This document shows, in pieces, positions 15,054 to 21,534 of a stretch of DNA of 24,224 nt (position 1 is its first letter; every line of letters starts with the position of its first letter). The notes beneath the pieces were generated by a model. It was not told where the DNA came from and searched no databases. It worked only from the letters and a program-made list of their open reading frames with translations. The DNA lies in the IMG/VR virus record IMGVR_UViG_3300025131_009159, positions 1 to 24,224 of that record; one strand, written 5' to 3'. Both the position numbers and the translations under genes were made by a program. The stretch comes from a virus.

Positions 15054-15310
15054 GTAGGCCAAAATTAAGAAAAGTAAATACAACTAAAAGAAAAGAGAAA
15101 CGCAAAGAGGCCCAGGAACGGCTAGCCTCTCAGGCTTCTCTAATGATGAATCACCCTACAGAGTGTTGCGTTTGTAAAAAACTATTTACGAGGGATCACA
15201 CAACAGTTAAAACTTGGATGATCACCGTGTTGGAAGAAAAGAAAGCCGTGCACTTGACATGTCCTGATTGTTGGGGTACAATAGAAGAGGTAATAGAATG
15301 TCAAGAATAA
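15050..15310 (+). CDS. Small zinc-ribbon-like basic protein
   Basis: This is an 86-aa protein starting at GTG in a 4-nt overlap with the methyltransferase stop (GTGA). The N-terminal 25 residues are very basic (RPKLRKVNTTKRKEKRKE). Two Cys pairs, CCVCKKLF (about 39-46) and CPDCW (about 71-75), are spaced as in a zinc ribbon. Such proteins may bind nucleic acid or RNA polymerase, but no specific function is recognisable. Its 3' end contains the promoter at 15254-15282. Confidence 0.75.
   Translation: MSRPKLRKVNTTKRKEKRKEAQERLASQASLMMNHPTECCVCKKLFTRDHTTVKTWMITVLEEKKAVHLTCPDCWGTIEEVIECQE
15254..15282 (+). promoter_or_regulatory. Sigma70-type promoter upstream of the YkuD-like gene
   Basis: TTGACA (15254-15259), 17 nt and TACAAT (15277-15282) lie in the end of the zinc-ribbon gene. 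RNA would start near 15289, inside the ribosome site AGAAGAGG (15283-15290) and 9 nt before the ATG at 15298, giving a nearly leaderless message. Confidence 0.5.
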
Positions 15311-15921
15311 GAGGCTTTCACGCCGAGATCATTAAAGAGAGATTTAAAGGAATTTTAGAAGGGAAAGATTACGGTTTTTTTGATGGAAATCTTTCCCATA
15401 ACGTAAATATTATCGGTATTAGAAATATGGATGGTCGCGTCAACAAGTTTGATGATGGTTTGCTTACCATATATCGAGATACCCATAAAAGGTGGCTCGT
15501 GGATTCATATCAGATCACCACCGACCCTGGTTTATATTGGCTCAGGAAGCCCATGAATGTAAATGGGACTGCTATACTTTGCCCGGGCCAGTATCGGGGC
15601 GCTTATAAGATTGATAAGCATCGGGGTAAATATGATGCTTTGTGTCAGCGGGGATCCCCACTTTCAGTGTGGCGCGACGGCAATCGCGATTCTATCCACG
15701 ATATGAACGACGATACGATAGCTACAGGATATTTTGGAATTAATATCCACAAAGCGGGCCGTAACTCTACCCAAGTAGACAAATGGAGCGCAGGTTGTCA
15801 AGTCTTTAAAAACGATGGTGATTTCAAGGAGCTTATGATGACTGCTCGGGCCGCTGAAAAACAATTTGGGAATTCGTTTACTTATACTTTGCTCGAAAGC
15901 ACAGATTTAGAGAGCAAATGA
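15298..15921 (+). CDS. YkuD (L,D-transpeptidase)-like protein, possible cell-wall enzyme
   Basis: This 207-aa protein carries near its C-terminus NIHKAGRNSTQVDKWSAGCQVF, with His151, Ser164, Gly166 and Cys167. The H...S-x-G-C order and spacing match the catalytic signature of YkuD-type L,D-transpeptidases, which cut and rejoin peptidoglycan peptides. Upstream, LTIYRDTHKRWLVDSYQITTDPG and KPMNVNGTAILCPGQYRG suggest a beta-rich sandwich as in that fold. No signal peptide or membrane segment is seen, so it would need a holin or delivery in the virion. It could serve lysis or cell-wall passage at infection. I start at ATG 15298 (AGAAGAGG 7 nt upstream) in preference to 15268, which lies inside the previous gene. 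The Cys-based catalysis is inference. Confidence 0.6.
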   Translation: MSRIRGFHAEIIKERFKGILEGKDYGFFDGNLSHNVNIIGIRNMDGRVNKFDDGLLTIYRDTHKRWLVDSYQITTDPGLYWLRKPMNVNGTAILCPGQYRGAYKIDKHRGKYDALCQRGSPLSVWRDGNRDSIHDMNDDTIATGYFGINIHKAGRNSTQVDKWSAGCQVFKNDGDFKELMMTARAAEKQFGNSFTYTLLESTDLESK

Positions 15922-16118
15922 AGACGGGTGATTTTGTAGCAAGCCACCGCCGAGACGGAGATGCCCCCGCGATGACTGGAATTGTAATTGAAGTGTTTGA
16001 AATACAACCATTACCTCAACATTTCCGGGTTGAACCATTGCCAATGGTTAGGGTCGCTACGAAAAATGGGGCACAATGTTGGAAAAGAAGAAAGTTAAAA
16101 GTTATAAATGAATATTAA
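15918..16118 (+). CDS. Small beta-rich protein (SH3/KOW-like), 66 aa
   Basis: A 66-aa protein with ATGA overlap to the upstream stop and an 11-nt overlap with the next gene. MKTGDFVASH, then GIVIEVFEI and MVRVATKNG, ending CWKRRKLKVI, read as short beta strands of a small barrel, with a basic end. A similar arrangement (GDLV...GVITHV...W...) appears in the protein at 23799. The function is unknown. Confidence 0.65.
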   Translation: MKTGDFVASHRRDGDAPAMTGIVIEVFEIQPLPQHFRVEPLPMVRVATKNGAQCWKRRKLKVINEY

Positions 16119-17148
16119 AGGTCACGCAGCAAAAGGGTTGACATACGATGATGTATTACTTGTCCCACAATATTCTGATATTAAGAGTCGCAAAGAGATT
16201 AACATAGGAAATTCTTTTCCGGGGCCCCATGCCACCGTACTGCTCGACTTACCCATCATCGCCAGTCCCATGGATACTATCTCAGAATCTCGAATGGGAA
16301 CTGCTATGTGGCAGCAGGGAGGCCTCGCGATCATCCATCGTTATAATACTGTTGAGCGTCAGGCTGCCTTGGTCGACGAGGTTATTGTGGGAGCAAATGG
16401 TAACGTTGCTGCAGCAATAGGTGCCTCTGGTGACTATTTAGATAGAGCACGCGCCCTTGTTGGTGCTGGCGTTAGAATCTTATGTGTTGATGTGGCCCAC
16501 GGCCACCACATTTTAATGAAAGAGGCGTTGGCGACCCTGCGGCAAGTGTTTGGCGACGGGGTCCACATTATGGCTGGCAACGTTGCAACCTTGGAGGGTT
16601 ACAATGACTTGGTCGATTGGGGAGCCGATAGTGTGCGCTGCAATATTGGCGGCGGTTCTATTTGTTCAACTAGGATTCAGACTGGCCACGGTATTCCGGG
16701 CCTTCAAACAATTATTAATTGTGCTAAATCAAACCGGCGAGCGCCCATCATTGCTGATGGAGGATTGCGGAACGCTGGAGATATTGTCAAGGCTTTGGCG
16801 GCTGGTGCTGACTTCGTTATGCTTGGGTCTGTGCTTGCAGGTACTGATGAAACTCCTGGCGATGTAATTAATACGCGTAAAGGTAAGTTTAAGTCTTATC
16901 GAGGAATGGCCAGCAACGACGCTCAAGTGGAGTGGCGCGGAAAGACGTCTTCAGTCGAGGGAATTGCCACCACTGTGCCTTGTAAGGGCCCTGTAAAAAA
17001 TGTATTAGAGGAATTGGCCAGAGGGATTCGCAGCGGGTTTTCATACTCGGGCGCTCGAAGCATTAAAGAACTTCAGGGCAAAGCACAATTTATAAGACAG
17101 ACTGGCAGCGGCCAGCTTGAAAGTTCAACGCATATTTTGAAACGATGA
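16108..17148 (+). CDS. IMP dehydrogenase/GMP reductase family enzyme, without CBS domains
   Basis: This 346-aa TIM-barrel enzyme starts with [15 protein letters not shown], as in GuaB. It has the catalytic loop GGGSICSTR with Cys186 and Thr188, [36 protein letters not shown] and YRGMAS. IMP dehydrogenase oxidises IMP to XMP; GMP reductase turns GMP into IMP. The evidence is mixed. Size, missing CBS domains and a short flap (about 18 residues between YRGM and EGI) resemble GuaC. The LTxDDVLL start and the C-terminal [10 protein letters not shown] resemble GuaB. The Glu that follows GMSS in GMP reductase is Asn270, and the Arg-Tyr pair of IMP dehydrogenase is not evident. Direction of the reaction is therefore open. 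It sits near purA, so it balances A and G nucleotides in either case. Confidence 0.88.
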   Translation: MNIKGHAAKGLTYDDVLLVPQYSDIKSRKEINIGNSFPGPHATVLLDLPIIASPMDTISESRMGTAMWQQGGLAIIHRYNTVERQAALVDEVIVGANGNVAAAIGASGDYLDRARALVGAGVRILCVDVAHGHHILMKEALATLRQVFGDGVHIMAGNVATLEGYNDLVDWGADSVRCNIGGGSICSTRIQTGHGIPGLQTIINCAKSNRRAPIIADGGLRNAGDIVKALAAGADFVMLGSVLAGTDETPGDVINTRKGKFKSYRGMASNDAQVEWRGKTSSVEGIATTVPCKGPVKNVLEELARGIRSGFSYSGARSIKELQGKAQFIRQTGSGQLESSTHILKR

Positions 17149-17477
17149 GTGATCACAGAGAAAATTATTCAATCTTAAGTTTTGGTATAGATTCCAAATT
17201 GCATGAGAATTTAAAGATAAGGCTCTACTACGATCAAATTCGAAATCAAAGTGAATTTTTTAGATATTGCGTTGAATCATACTTGGAGCAGAATCCGTTA
17301 TTTATGGAGTTCTTAGACGATTATAAAATTAATAAGAAGGTCCAATCTAAAGCGAGAACCACAAAGTCCCGCAAGTTGCGTGCAAAGGGAGAAAAAATGT
17401 TGCAAGATTTGGCGCTGACCGAAACAGAAATTGAAAATATATTTGACATATTAGAAGAGGAATTACCAGAATTATGA
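17145..17477 (+). CDS. Possible ribbon-helix-helix DNA-binding protein, 110 aa
   Basis: The N-terminal half (ILSFGIDSKLHENLKIRLYYD, then QSEFFRYCVESYLEQ) looks like a strand followed by two helices, as in MetJ/Arc-type ribbon-helix-helix regulators. The centre is basic (KKVQSKARTTKSRKLRAKG) and the C-terminus acidic and helical (LTETEIENIFDILEEEL). The family is not recognised. It starts in a 4-nt overlap with the IMP dehydrogenase-like gene and overlaps the sigma-like gene after it, so two potential transcription factors are translated together. Confidence 0.7.
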   Translation: MSDHRENYSILSFGIDSKLHENLKIRLYYDQIRNQSEFFRYCVESYLEQNPLFMEFLDDYKINKKVQSKARTTKSRKLRAKGEKMLQDLALTETEIENIFDILEEELPEL

Positions 17478-17716
17478 GAGATTGTGCAAAAGAGTGCTAC
17501 CTAGCAAAAACAAGCTGTAAAAACAGAGAATGTCGCTTATTTATAGAGTATGAAGAAGATTTGAACTGCACCATTCTCGCAGTTAAGAAGCATGGTCCGA
17601 TGACTTTAGAAGAAATAGGGAAGAGACACGGAGTTAGTACCGTTAGGATAAAACAAATTGTTGATGCTACTCTTCTTAAATTAAAAAAGACATTACTAAG
17701 GGAAAATACTATTTAA
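17474..17716 (+). CDS. Sigma factor region 4-like mini-protein with Cys-rich N-terminus
   Basis: This 80-aa protein carries an HTH at residues about 42-70: MTLEEIGKRHGVSTVRIKQI followed by a helix DATLLKLKK. That pattern is sigma70 region 4.2, which contacts the -35 box. The first 32 residues hold five Cys (4, 8, 15, 20, 32) that might bind zinc. There is no region 2, so it cannot act as a full sigma factor; it might be an adaptor that redirects RNA polymerase, as phage co-activators do. ATGA overlap with the upstream gene. The late-transcription role is inference. Confidence 0.7.
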   Translation: MRDCAKECYLAKTSCKNRECRLFIEYEEDLNCTILAVKKHGPMTLEEIGKRHGVSTVRIKQIVDATLLKLKKTLLRENTI

Positions 17717-17722
17717 AAGTAG

Positions 17723-17737
17723 CATATTCGCGATATG
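17723..17737. repeat. Inverted repeat upstream of the acidic-protein gene
   Basis: CATAT-TCGCG-ATATG has perfect 5-bp arms, in the 38-nt gap between the sigma-like gene and the gene at 17755, close to the ribosome site GGAG (17741-17744). It could be a protein-binding site; no other support. Confidence 0.25.
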
Positions 17738-17754
17738 TTAGGAGATAATCGACG

Positions 17755-18591
17755 ATGTCAAACAAAAAGAATCTATTAAATGAATCACAAATCCGTCAGT
17801 TTATGAAACTGGCAAAGCTGGAGCCGCTGACTCCCGGCTTCGTTAAGGGACTCACGGAGAGTAATACTACCGAGGAAGACCTTGAGGAAAGCCATGGCCG
17901 CGGCCGCGGCGAAGGGCCCGCTGGATATGGCGCGCCTGTTGACGCTGGCCGAGCCGGCGCTCGTTTGCGCGAAATCGAGGATCCCGAGGCCGAGCTTGGT
18001 GCCGATCCGGGCCTTGAAGGCGACGAAGCCGTCGATCTTCCTGTTGTCGACCCGGAAGCCGAAGAGGTTATGGAACCCGGTGCTGAAGATGTTCCCTCCG
18101 AGGAAGAGGTACTCGCTGCGTTGCAGGTTATTGCCCGCGCTGCTGGTGTTGAAGGTCTTGAAATCGAAGCGACGTCCACCGGCGAGCCGTCGGACCTTGA
18201 GCCGGAAGTTGGACTTGAGCCTGAGCTTCCTGGTGAAGAGGGCCCGGAAGAGCCAGGCCTTGAAGAGCTTGAAGAGGGCGATGAAGACGAACTCGAAGAG
18301 GCGACTGCATCAGGCCTTTCTCGAGCAGCGCAGGCTGTACTCGACGAGCCCGAAGGCCCGGCGGATGTTGCCAGTAAGAAGAAGCGCGCGGCGCACATCC
18401 AAGCGACCAAGCACGAGACCCCGGGCCGTATTACCAGCGTTATGCCCAAGTCGACGCCAAAGAAATCCCCAGCTGGGTCCAGGGGCTACGGCTTCGAAGA
18501 GGGCCTCACCGCGAACACCAACGAACTCGTCGAACAGATCACCAAGCGCGTTGCTGCACGAATTTTGAAGAGTGCGCTTTCGAAGAAGTAG
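17755..18591 (+). CDS. Acidic low-complexity protein, possible head-targeted (cleavable N-terminus)
   Basis: This 278-aa protein begins KKNLLNESQIRQFMKLAKLEPL; LLNE (7-10) fits the (L/I)-x-E rule for prohead protease cleavage, and the segment resembles N-termini I associate with marine T4-like phage proteins. Residues about 45-200 are a Glu/Pro/Gly/Leu-rich acidic tract (EPELPGEEGPEEPGLEELEE), probably disordered. The basic part near 205-240 (SKKKRAAHIQATKHETPGR) is followed by a C-terminal helix (NELVEQITKRVAARILKSAL). GC content is visibly higher than in the neighbours, which leaves long stop-free stretches in two other frames; those are composition shadows. A scaffold or internal-head role is possible but unproven. 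GGAG lies 10 nt before the ATG. Confidence 0.8.
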   Translation: MSNKKNLLNESQIRQFMKLAKLEPLTPGFVKGLTESNTTEEDLEESHGRGRGEGPAGYGAPVDAGRAGARLREIEDPEAELGADPGLEGDEAVDLPVVDPEAEEVMEPGAEDVPSEEEVLAALQVIARAAGVEGLEIEATSTGEPSDLEPEVGLEPELPGEEGPEEPGLEELEEGDEDELEEATASGLSRAAQAVLDEPEGPADVASKKKRAAHIQATKHETPGRITSVMPKSTPKKSPAGSRGYGFEEGLTANTNELVEQITKRVAARILKSALSKK

Positions 18592-18597
18592 AATAAA

Positions 18598-18614
18598 CGC
18601 TTGACTTTCAAGCG
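18598..18614. promoter_or_regulatory. Perfect inverted repeat over the -35 box (candidate operator)
   Basis: CGCTTGA-CTT-TCAAGCG has perfect 7-bp arms around 3 nt and contains the TTGACT -35 box at 18601-18606. A repressor here would block the promoter. Its sequence differs from the repeat at 5476-5490, so a common repressor is not implied. Confidence 0.35.
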
Positions 18615-18629
18615 CTCTTAACGTATACT
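18601..18629 (+). promoter_or_regulatory. Sigma70-type promoter upstream of the membrane-protein gene
   Basis: TTGACT (18601-18606), 17 nt and TATACT (18624-18629). Start expected near 18636, inside the 5' arm of the terminator hairpin at 18633-18656. It would drive the membrane protein and clpP. Confidence 0.65.
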
Positions 18630-18632
18630 AAG

Positions 18633-18663
18633 GACTGTGAGGGAAACCTCGCAGTCTTTTTTT
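18633..18663 (+). terminator. Intrinsic terminator with GAAA tetraloop
   Basis: GACTGTGAGG-GAAA-CCTCGCAGTC forms a 10-bp stem with one G-T wobble and a GNRA loop, followed by seven T (18657-18663). It should stop transcripts arriving from the acidic-protein gene. RNA begun at the promoter just upstream starts within the stem and would lack the full hairpin. Confidence 0.85.
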
Positions 18664-18674
18664 ATGGGGTCTTT

Positions 18675-19103
18675 ATGTATGAAGTAACAACCGGAGAATT
18701 AATGGTTTTTGTGGTCTTGGGCTTTGGCGCTGGCATCTTTGCCAGTGTTTACTTGTCCAAAATATTTGAAGTTGTTCATATGTGGCGCCTTGTACAAGAA
18801 GTTGTTGCTCATTGTTTACTGATGTGTGTGAAGATTATTGAGGATATATCATTTCTTACGGAGCTAAAACGGAAGCATATGAAAAAGTCCGACCTTACCG
18901 ACGATCAAATTCGCAGCTTTGAGGAAGTTGACCAAAGAACCTTGACAAACTGGAAAAATTCAGTTATACTATCCTTAATAGATGGGGCTCCCAAGCGGTT
19001 TCGTACGCTGATGCCGTTCACCAACTGGAAGGAAGCAATTAAGTTTCTGGAAGAATCCAAGAAAGCCTCAATAATTGAGAGAAAGAAAAATTATGATTTA
19101 TGA
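18675..19103 (+). CDS. Single-pass membrane protein, unknown function
   Basis: This is a 142-aa protein. Residues about 8-30 (LMVFVVLGFGAGIFASVYL) form one transmembrane helix near the N-terminus; the rest is helical and charged (FLTELKRKHMKKSDLTDDQIRSFEEVD) and presumably cytoplasmic. The family is not recognised. The only ribosome-site candidate is GGGG about 4 nt before the ATG, right after the terminator T-run. Its coding sequence contains the promoter at 18942-18970 and overlaps clpP by 11 nt. Confidence 0.75.
   Translation: MYEVTTGELMVFVVLGFGAGIFASVYLSKIFEVVHMWRLVQEVVAHCLLMCVKIIEDISFLTELKRKHMKKSDLTDDQIRSFEEVDQRTLTNWKNSVILSLIDGAPKRFRTLMPFTNWKEAIKFLEESKKASIIERKKNYDL
18942..18970 (+). promoter_or_regulatory. 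Sigma70-type promoter inside the membrane-protein gene, upstream of clpP
   Basis: TTGACA (18942-18947), 17 nt and TATACT (18965-18970), the best pair of boxes in the window. RNA would start near 18977 and give a leader of about 115 nt before the clpP ATG at 19093. Confidence 0.55.
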
Positions 19104-19713
19104 TAGCACCCACGAAGAAGAGGGTATAAAAGAAGTAACAGAAGAGGAGGAAAAGACAGAAGAAGAGGAGGAAGAAAGCTCTCTTCTGGGGCTGTGTTCC
19201 GAAATTAACGAAGAGTCTATGAAGGAGATTGCACTCAGTCTTCTTACCCTTAACGGTGGTCAGATATTACACGAAGATCCAAGTTCTATAAAAGAGACCA
19301 AGGATGTTGAATTCTTTATTTCCTCCAACGGGGGCTCTGTCAATGACATGTTTGCCATCTATGATTTAATGGAACTGGTAAAGTGCAATCGAGACATCGC
19401 CACTTTTGGCTATGGGAGAATTGCTTCTGCAGCTGTCCCTCTGCTTGCCTTTGGAACACCCGGAAAGCGCCACATTTCTAAGCACGCGCGCCTTATGATC
19501 CACCACTGTTCTAGTGAGGTGGGAGGCACCCATCCTACTATTCGTACAAGTTTTGCGGAACTTAAGAAAGTGGAAGCAATGATGATTGAAGCACTCGCAG
19601 CGAACTCCAATCTTTCAGTTGGTGAATATTACAGTATTTTCTCTAAGAATACGGATGAATATTTTTCAGCCCAACAAGCAGTAGAAATGGGTCTTGTTGA
19701 CAAAATCATCTAA
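19093..19713 (+). CDS. clpP: ClpP-type serine protease subunit
   Basis: This 206-aa protein is a ClpP-fold peptidase. The oxyanion region ISSNGGSVND (76-85) is followed by GRIASAAVP with nucleophile Ser112, ARLMIHH with His137, and NTDEYFSAQQAVEMGLVD with Asp188, so the catalytic triad is complete. ClpP forms a two-ring barrel and needs a Clp ATPase for protein substrates; none is encoded here, so it would borrow the host's or cleave folded or peptide targets itself. Residues 8-30 are a run of Glu/Thr not found in host ClpP. I use ATG 19093; the TTG at 19075 is a weaker option. Neighbours with possible cleavable N-termini raise the idea of a role in head maturation, but protein turnover is equally likely. 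Confidence 0.92.
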   Translation: MIYDSTHEEEGIKEVTEEEEKTEEEEEESSLLGLCSEINEESMKEIALSLLTLNGGQILHEDPSSIKETKDVEFFISSNGGSVNDMFAIYDLMELVKCNRDIATFGYGRIASAAVPLLAFGTPGKRHISKHARLMIHHCSSEVGGTHPTIRTSFAELKKVEAMMIEALAANSNLSVGEYYSIFSKNTDEYFSAQQAVEMGLVDKII

Positions 19714-19739
19714 TTAGTATTAGCGCCCGAGGATAAATT

Positions 19740-21473
19740 ATGAATATTGATACGCTTGTTGAGAGTTTTTATAAGAAAGCGGAGAATGAAAACCTCATTA
19801 ACGAGGTATTAAAGTTTCTGTTATCTGAGGCAGATGTAAATATGCCCCCTAAGGCCACTTTTGATTGGTCGATGATCCCAGATATTCCAATCTCTGAGAT
19901 TGGGTGGTCGGATGTAAGCACCGGCGAGGAGGGGGAACAAATCCTTGGACCCCAGCGCGCGTTGCTTGAGCAGTACCTTGAGAATATTGGAATAGAGGAC
20001 GGAACCTTCCAGCAACAAATCGAATCATTGGAAACATTCTATAAGAATGGGCCGTCCCAAATTGTGGCAGACGCCGGCGACGATCGAGTAGAAGTAATCA
20101 AGAAACTGATATCTTATTTGGTTTTCTATAAGACCTTGACCAAGGTGGTCACCAATTTTAATGCTGCCTCTGCCGGCTTCACCTTTGAATCATTTCTCGC
20201 CACCCTGTTAAAGGGAACGCAGATCCCTACCAATTCCAATACGATTGCTGACTTCACCACGGGTAAGAATATACCAATTTCTTTGAAGTTGTATGCCGAA
20301 ACGACCCTAAAAGTTGAAGGCAGTTTCACAGATCTAGTTAACGATTTGGTAGAGCCCAAGTATAACCATCCCGACGGCAATGCGATGAGGTATGTCTTGT
20401 GCACCAAGCGCATTACCGGAGACGGTCTCAAGCAGACGGGAACCATTGGTTTCTATCAGTTTGATTTCACGTTGGATAACGTGTTTGCAATTCTTGCTGT
20501 CTCTATGGACAAGTCCAAGAAATGCTTGTATCTCCCAATGGAGTTTGTAGAATCAGTTCGTGGTGGCGCCGCCAAAGATTATAGCGCAGGATTGCCGGCA
20601 CGAGAAAACTTGCCATCGGCTGAAGTATTAGAGAGCGAATGGCGTGCCAACGCGATGGCGCGACTTAAGCAGCTGCCGCCCGATCACCCTGTTGTTCCCA
20701 GCGCTGAGGAGTTTGAGCAGATGTTGGATACCATCGATTATGCGAAAAGTGACCGATATTTTGCGCCTAGCGAACGTGGGGATGTGATAGTTGTGCTTCG
20801 CGGGATGTCTAAGCTCCCCCACTCAAAAGAACTTAAGCAAGTGGTAAGAGACGTGTATAGTGAGAGTCACCCCAAAGTAGGCGCGAGTGCACTTAATATA
20901 ATCAGTAAAATTCTTCATCTCGCCAACGAAGATATCCTCGAGCGTCTGAAGGCATCCGAACTTAAGAAGCAACGTAAGGCGGCACTAGATGCCACGGAGT
21001 GGATGACCGACATGGGAGAGCTTGTTGAATTTTATAAGGGCCTCCCGGCAGCACACAAGGCGCTCGCCCTCAAGAATACCCTCGGCTATATGGATACGTT
21101 CCAGTTTGCACTTAACCGTGCGCAGTCGACCACAGACAATCCCCCCATTAACACCCAGAAGTTTGGCGTCCTGAGTATCGGCGGCAAAAACGTTGAAATA
21201 ATGCTCAAGCAAGTGTCAGAGATTCTTAACGACGAGATCTTTACGGTTTTTACTTCCCTTAAAACTCTATCGGATAGTCTTAACGGCTTCTTTGCCGGAG
21301 GGCTTAGCGATAAGGACAGTGGACTCGCCATCCAGGCGATCGCCAGCGCTGACGAGATTCAGAAGAAGACGGCTGAACATAGCGGCCAGAAGACTGGCGC
21401 ACCAGCGGGATCTGCTTCGTCGATGGCTGGGCCAGTTCCCGCCGGACAACGACGATATATCCAAGAAGAATAA
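19740..21473 (+). CDS. Large phage protein with possible PD-(D/E)XK nuclease-like core
   Basis: This 577-aa protein has no recognised family name. Residues 146-205 read AGFTFESFLATLLKG, then IADFTTG and PISLKLYAE: Glu150, Asp171 and Lys183 have the order and spacing of a PD-(D/E)XK nuclease, although the usual acidic residue before x-Lys is Ser181. SFTDLVNDLVEPKYN follows. The C-terminal half is helical with no membrane segment, and the last 30 residues are Gly/Ala/Ser-rich. The N-terminus contains LINE (19-22), a possible prohead protease site like those at 5083 and 17755. The gene follows clpP by 26 nt with CGAGGA at 6-nt spacing. It could be a packaged nuclease or a structural protein; I am unsure. 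Confidence 0.75.
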   Translation: MNIDTLVESFYKKAENENLINEVLKFLLSEADVNMPPKATFDWSMIPDIPISEIGWSDVSTGEEGEQILGPQRALLEQYLENIGIEDGTFQQQIESLETFYKNGPSQIVADAGDDRVEVIKKLISYLVFYKTLTKVVTNFNAASAGFTFESFLATLLKGTQIPTNSNTIADFTTGKNIPISLKLYAETTLKVEGSFTDLVNDLVEPKYNHPDGNAMRYVLCTKRITGDGLKQTGTIGFYQFDFTLDNVFAILAVSMDKSKKCLYLPMEFVESVRGGAAKDYSAGLPARENLPSAEVLESEWRANAMARLKQLPPDHPVVPSAEEFEQMLDTIDYAKSDRYFAPSERGDVIVVLRGMSKLPHSKELKQVVRDVYSESHPKVGASALNIISKILHLANEDILERLKASELKKQRKAALDATEWMTDMGELVEFYKGLPAAHKALALKNTLGYMDTFQFALNRAQSTTDNPPINTQKFGVLSIGGKNVEIMLKQVSEILNDEIFTVFTSLKTLSDSLNGFFAGGLSDKDSGLAIQAIASADEIQKKTAEHSGQKTGAPAGSASSMAGPVPAGQRRYIQEE

Positions 21474-21480
21474 AAATAGT

Positions 21481-21508
21481 TTGACTTTATAAATAAGTGT
21501 GTTATAAT
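21481..21508 (+). promoter_or_regulatory. Sigma70-type promoter of groEL, overlapping a T4-late-like box
   Basis: TTGACT (21481-21486), 16 nt and perfect TATAAT (21503-21508). Start expected near 21515, 20 nt before the GTG. The spacer contains TATAAATA (21488-21495), identical to the T4 late promoter box. Confidence 0.7.
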
Positions 21509-21534
21509 AAACCTAACTGGAAGAGAGGTGACGT

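Noticed and set aside
17882-18568. Second + strand coding frame of 228 codons within the acidic-protein gene
   Set aside because: It is Arg/Leu/Pro-rich with no ribosome site and no domain, as expected from a frame-shifted reading of GC-rich Glu codons.
19697-19723. TTGACA at 19697 with TATTAG at 19718 as a promoter for the 577-aa protein gene
   Set aside because: The spacer is 15 nt and the -10 match only 4/6; weaker than the other sites, so left out of the features.
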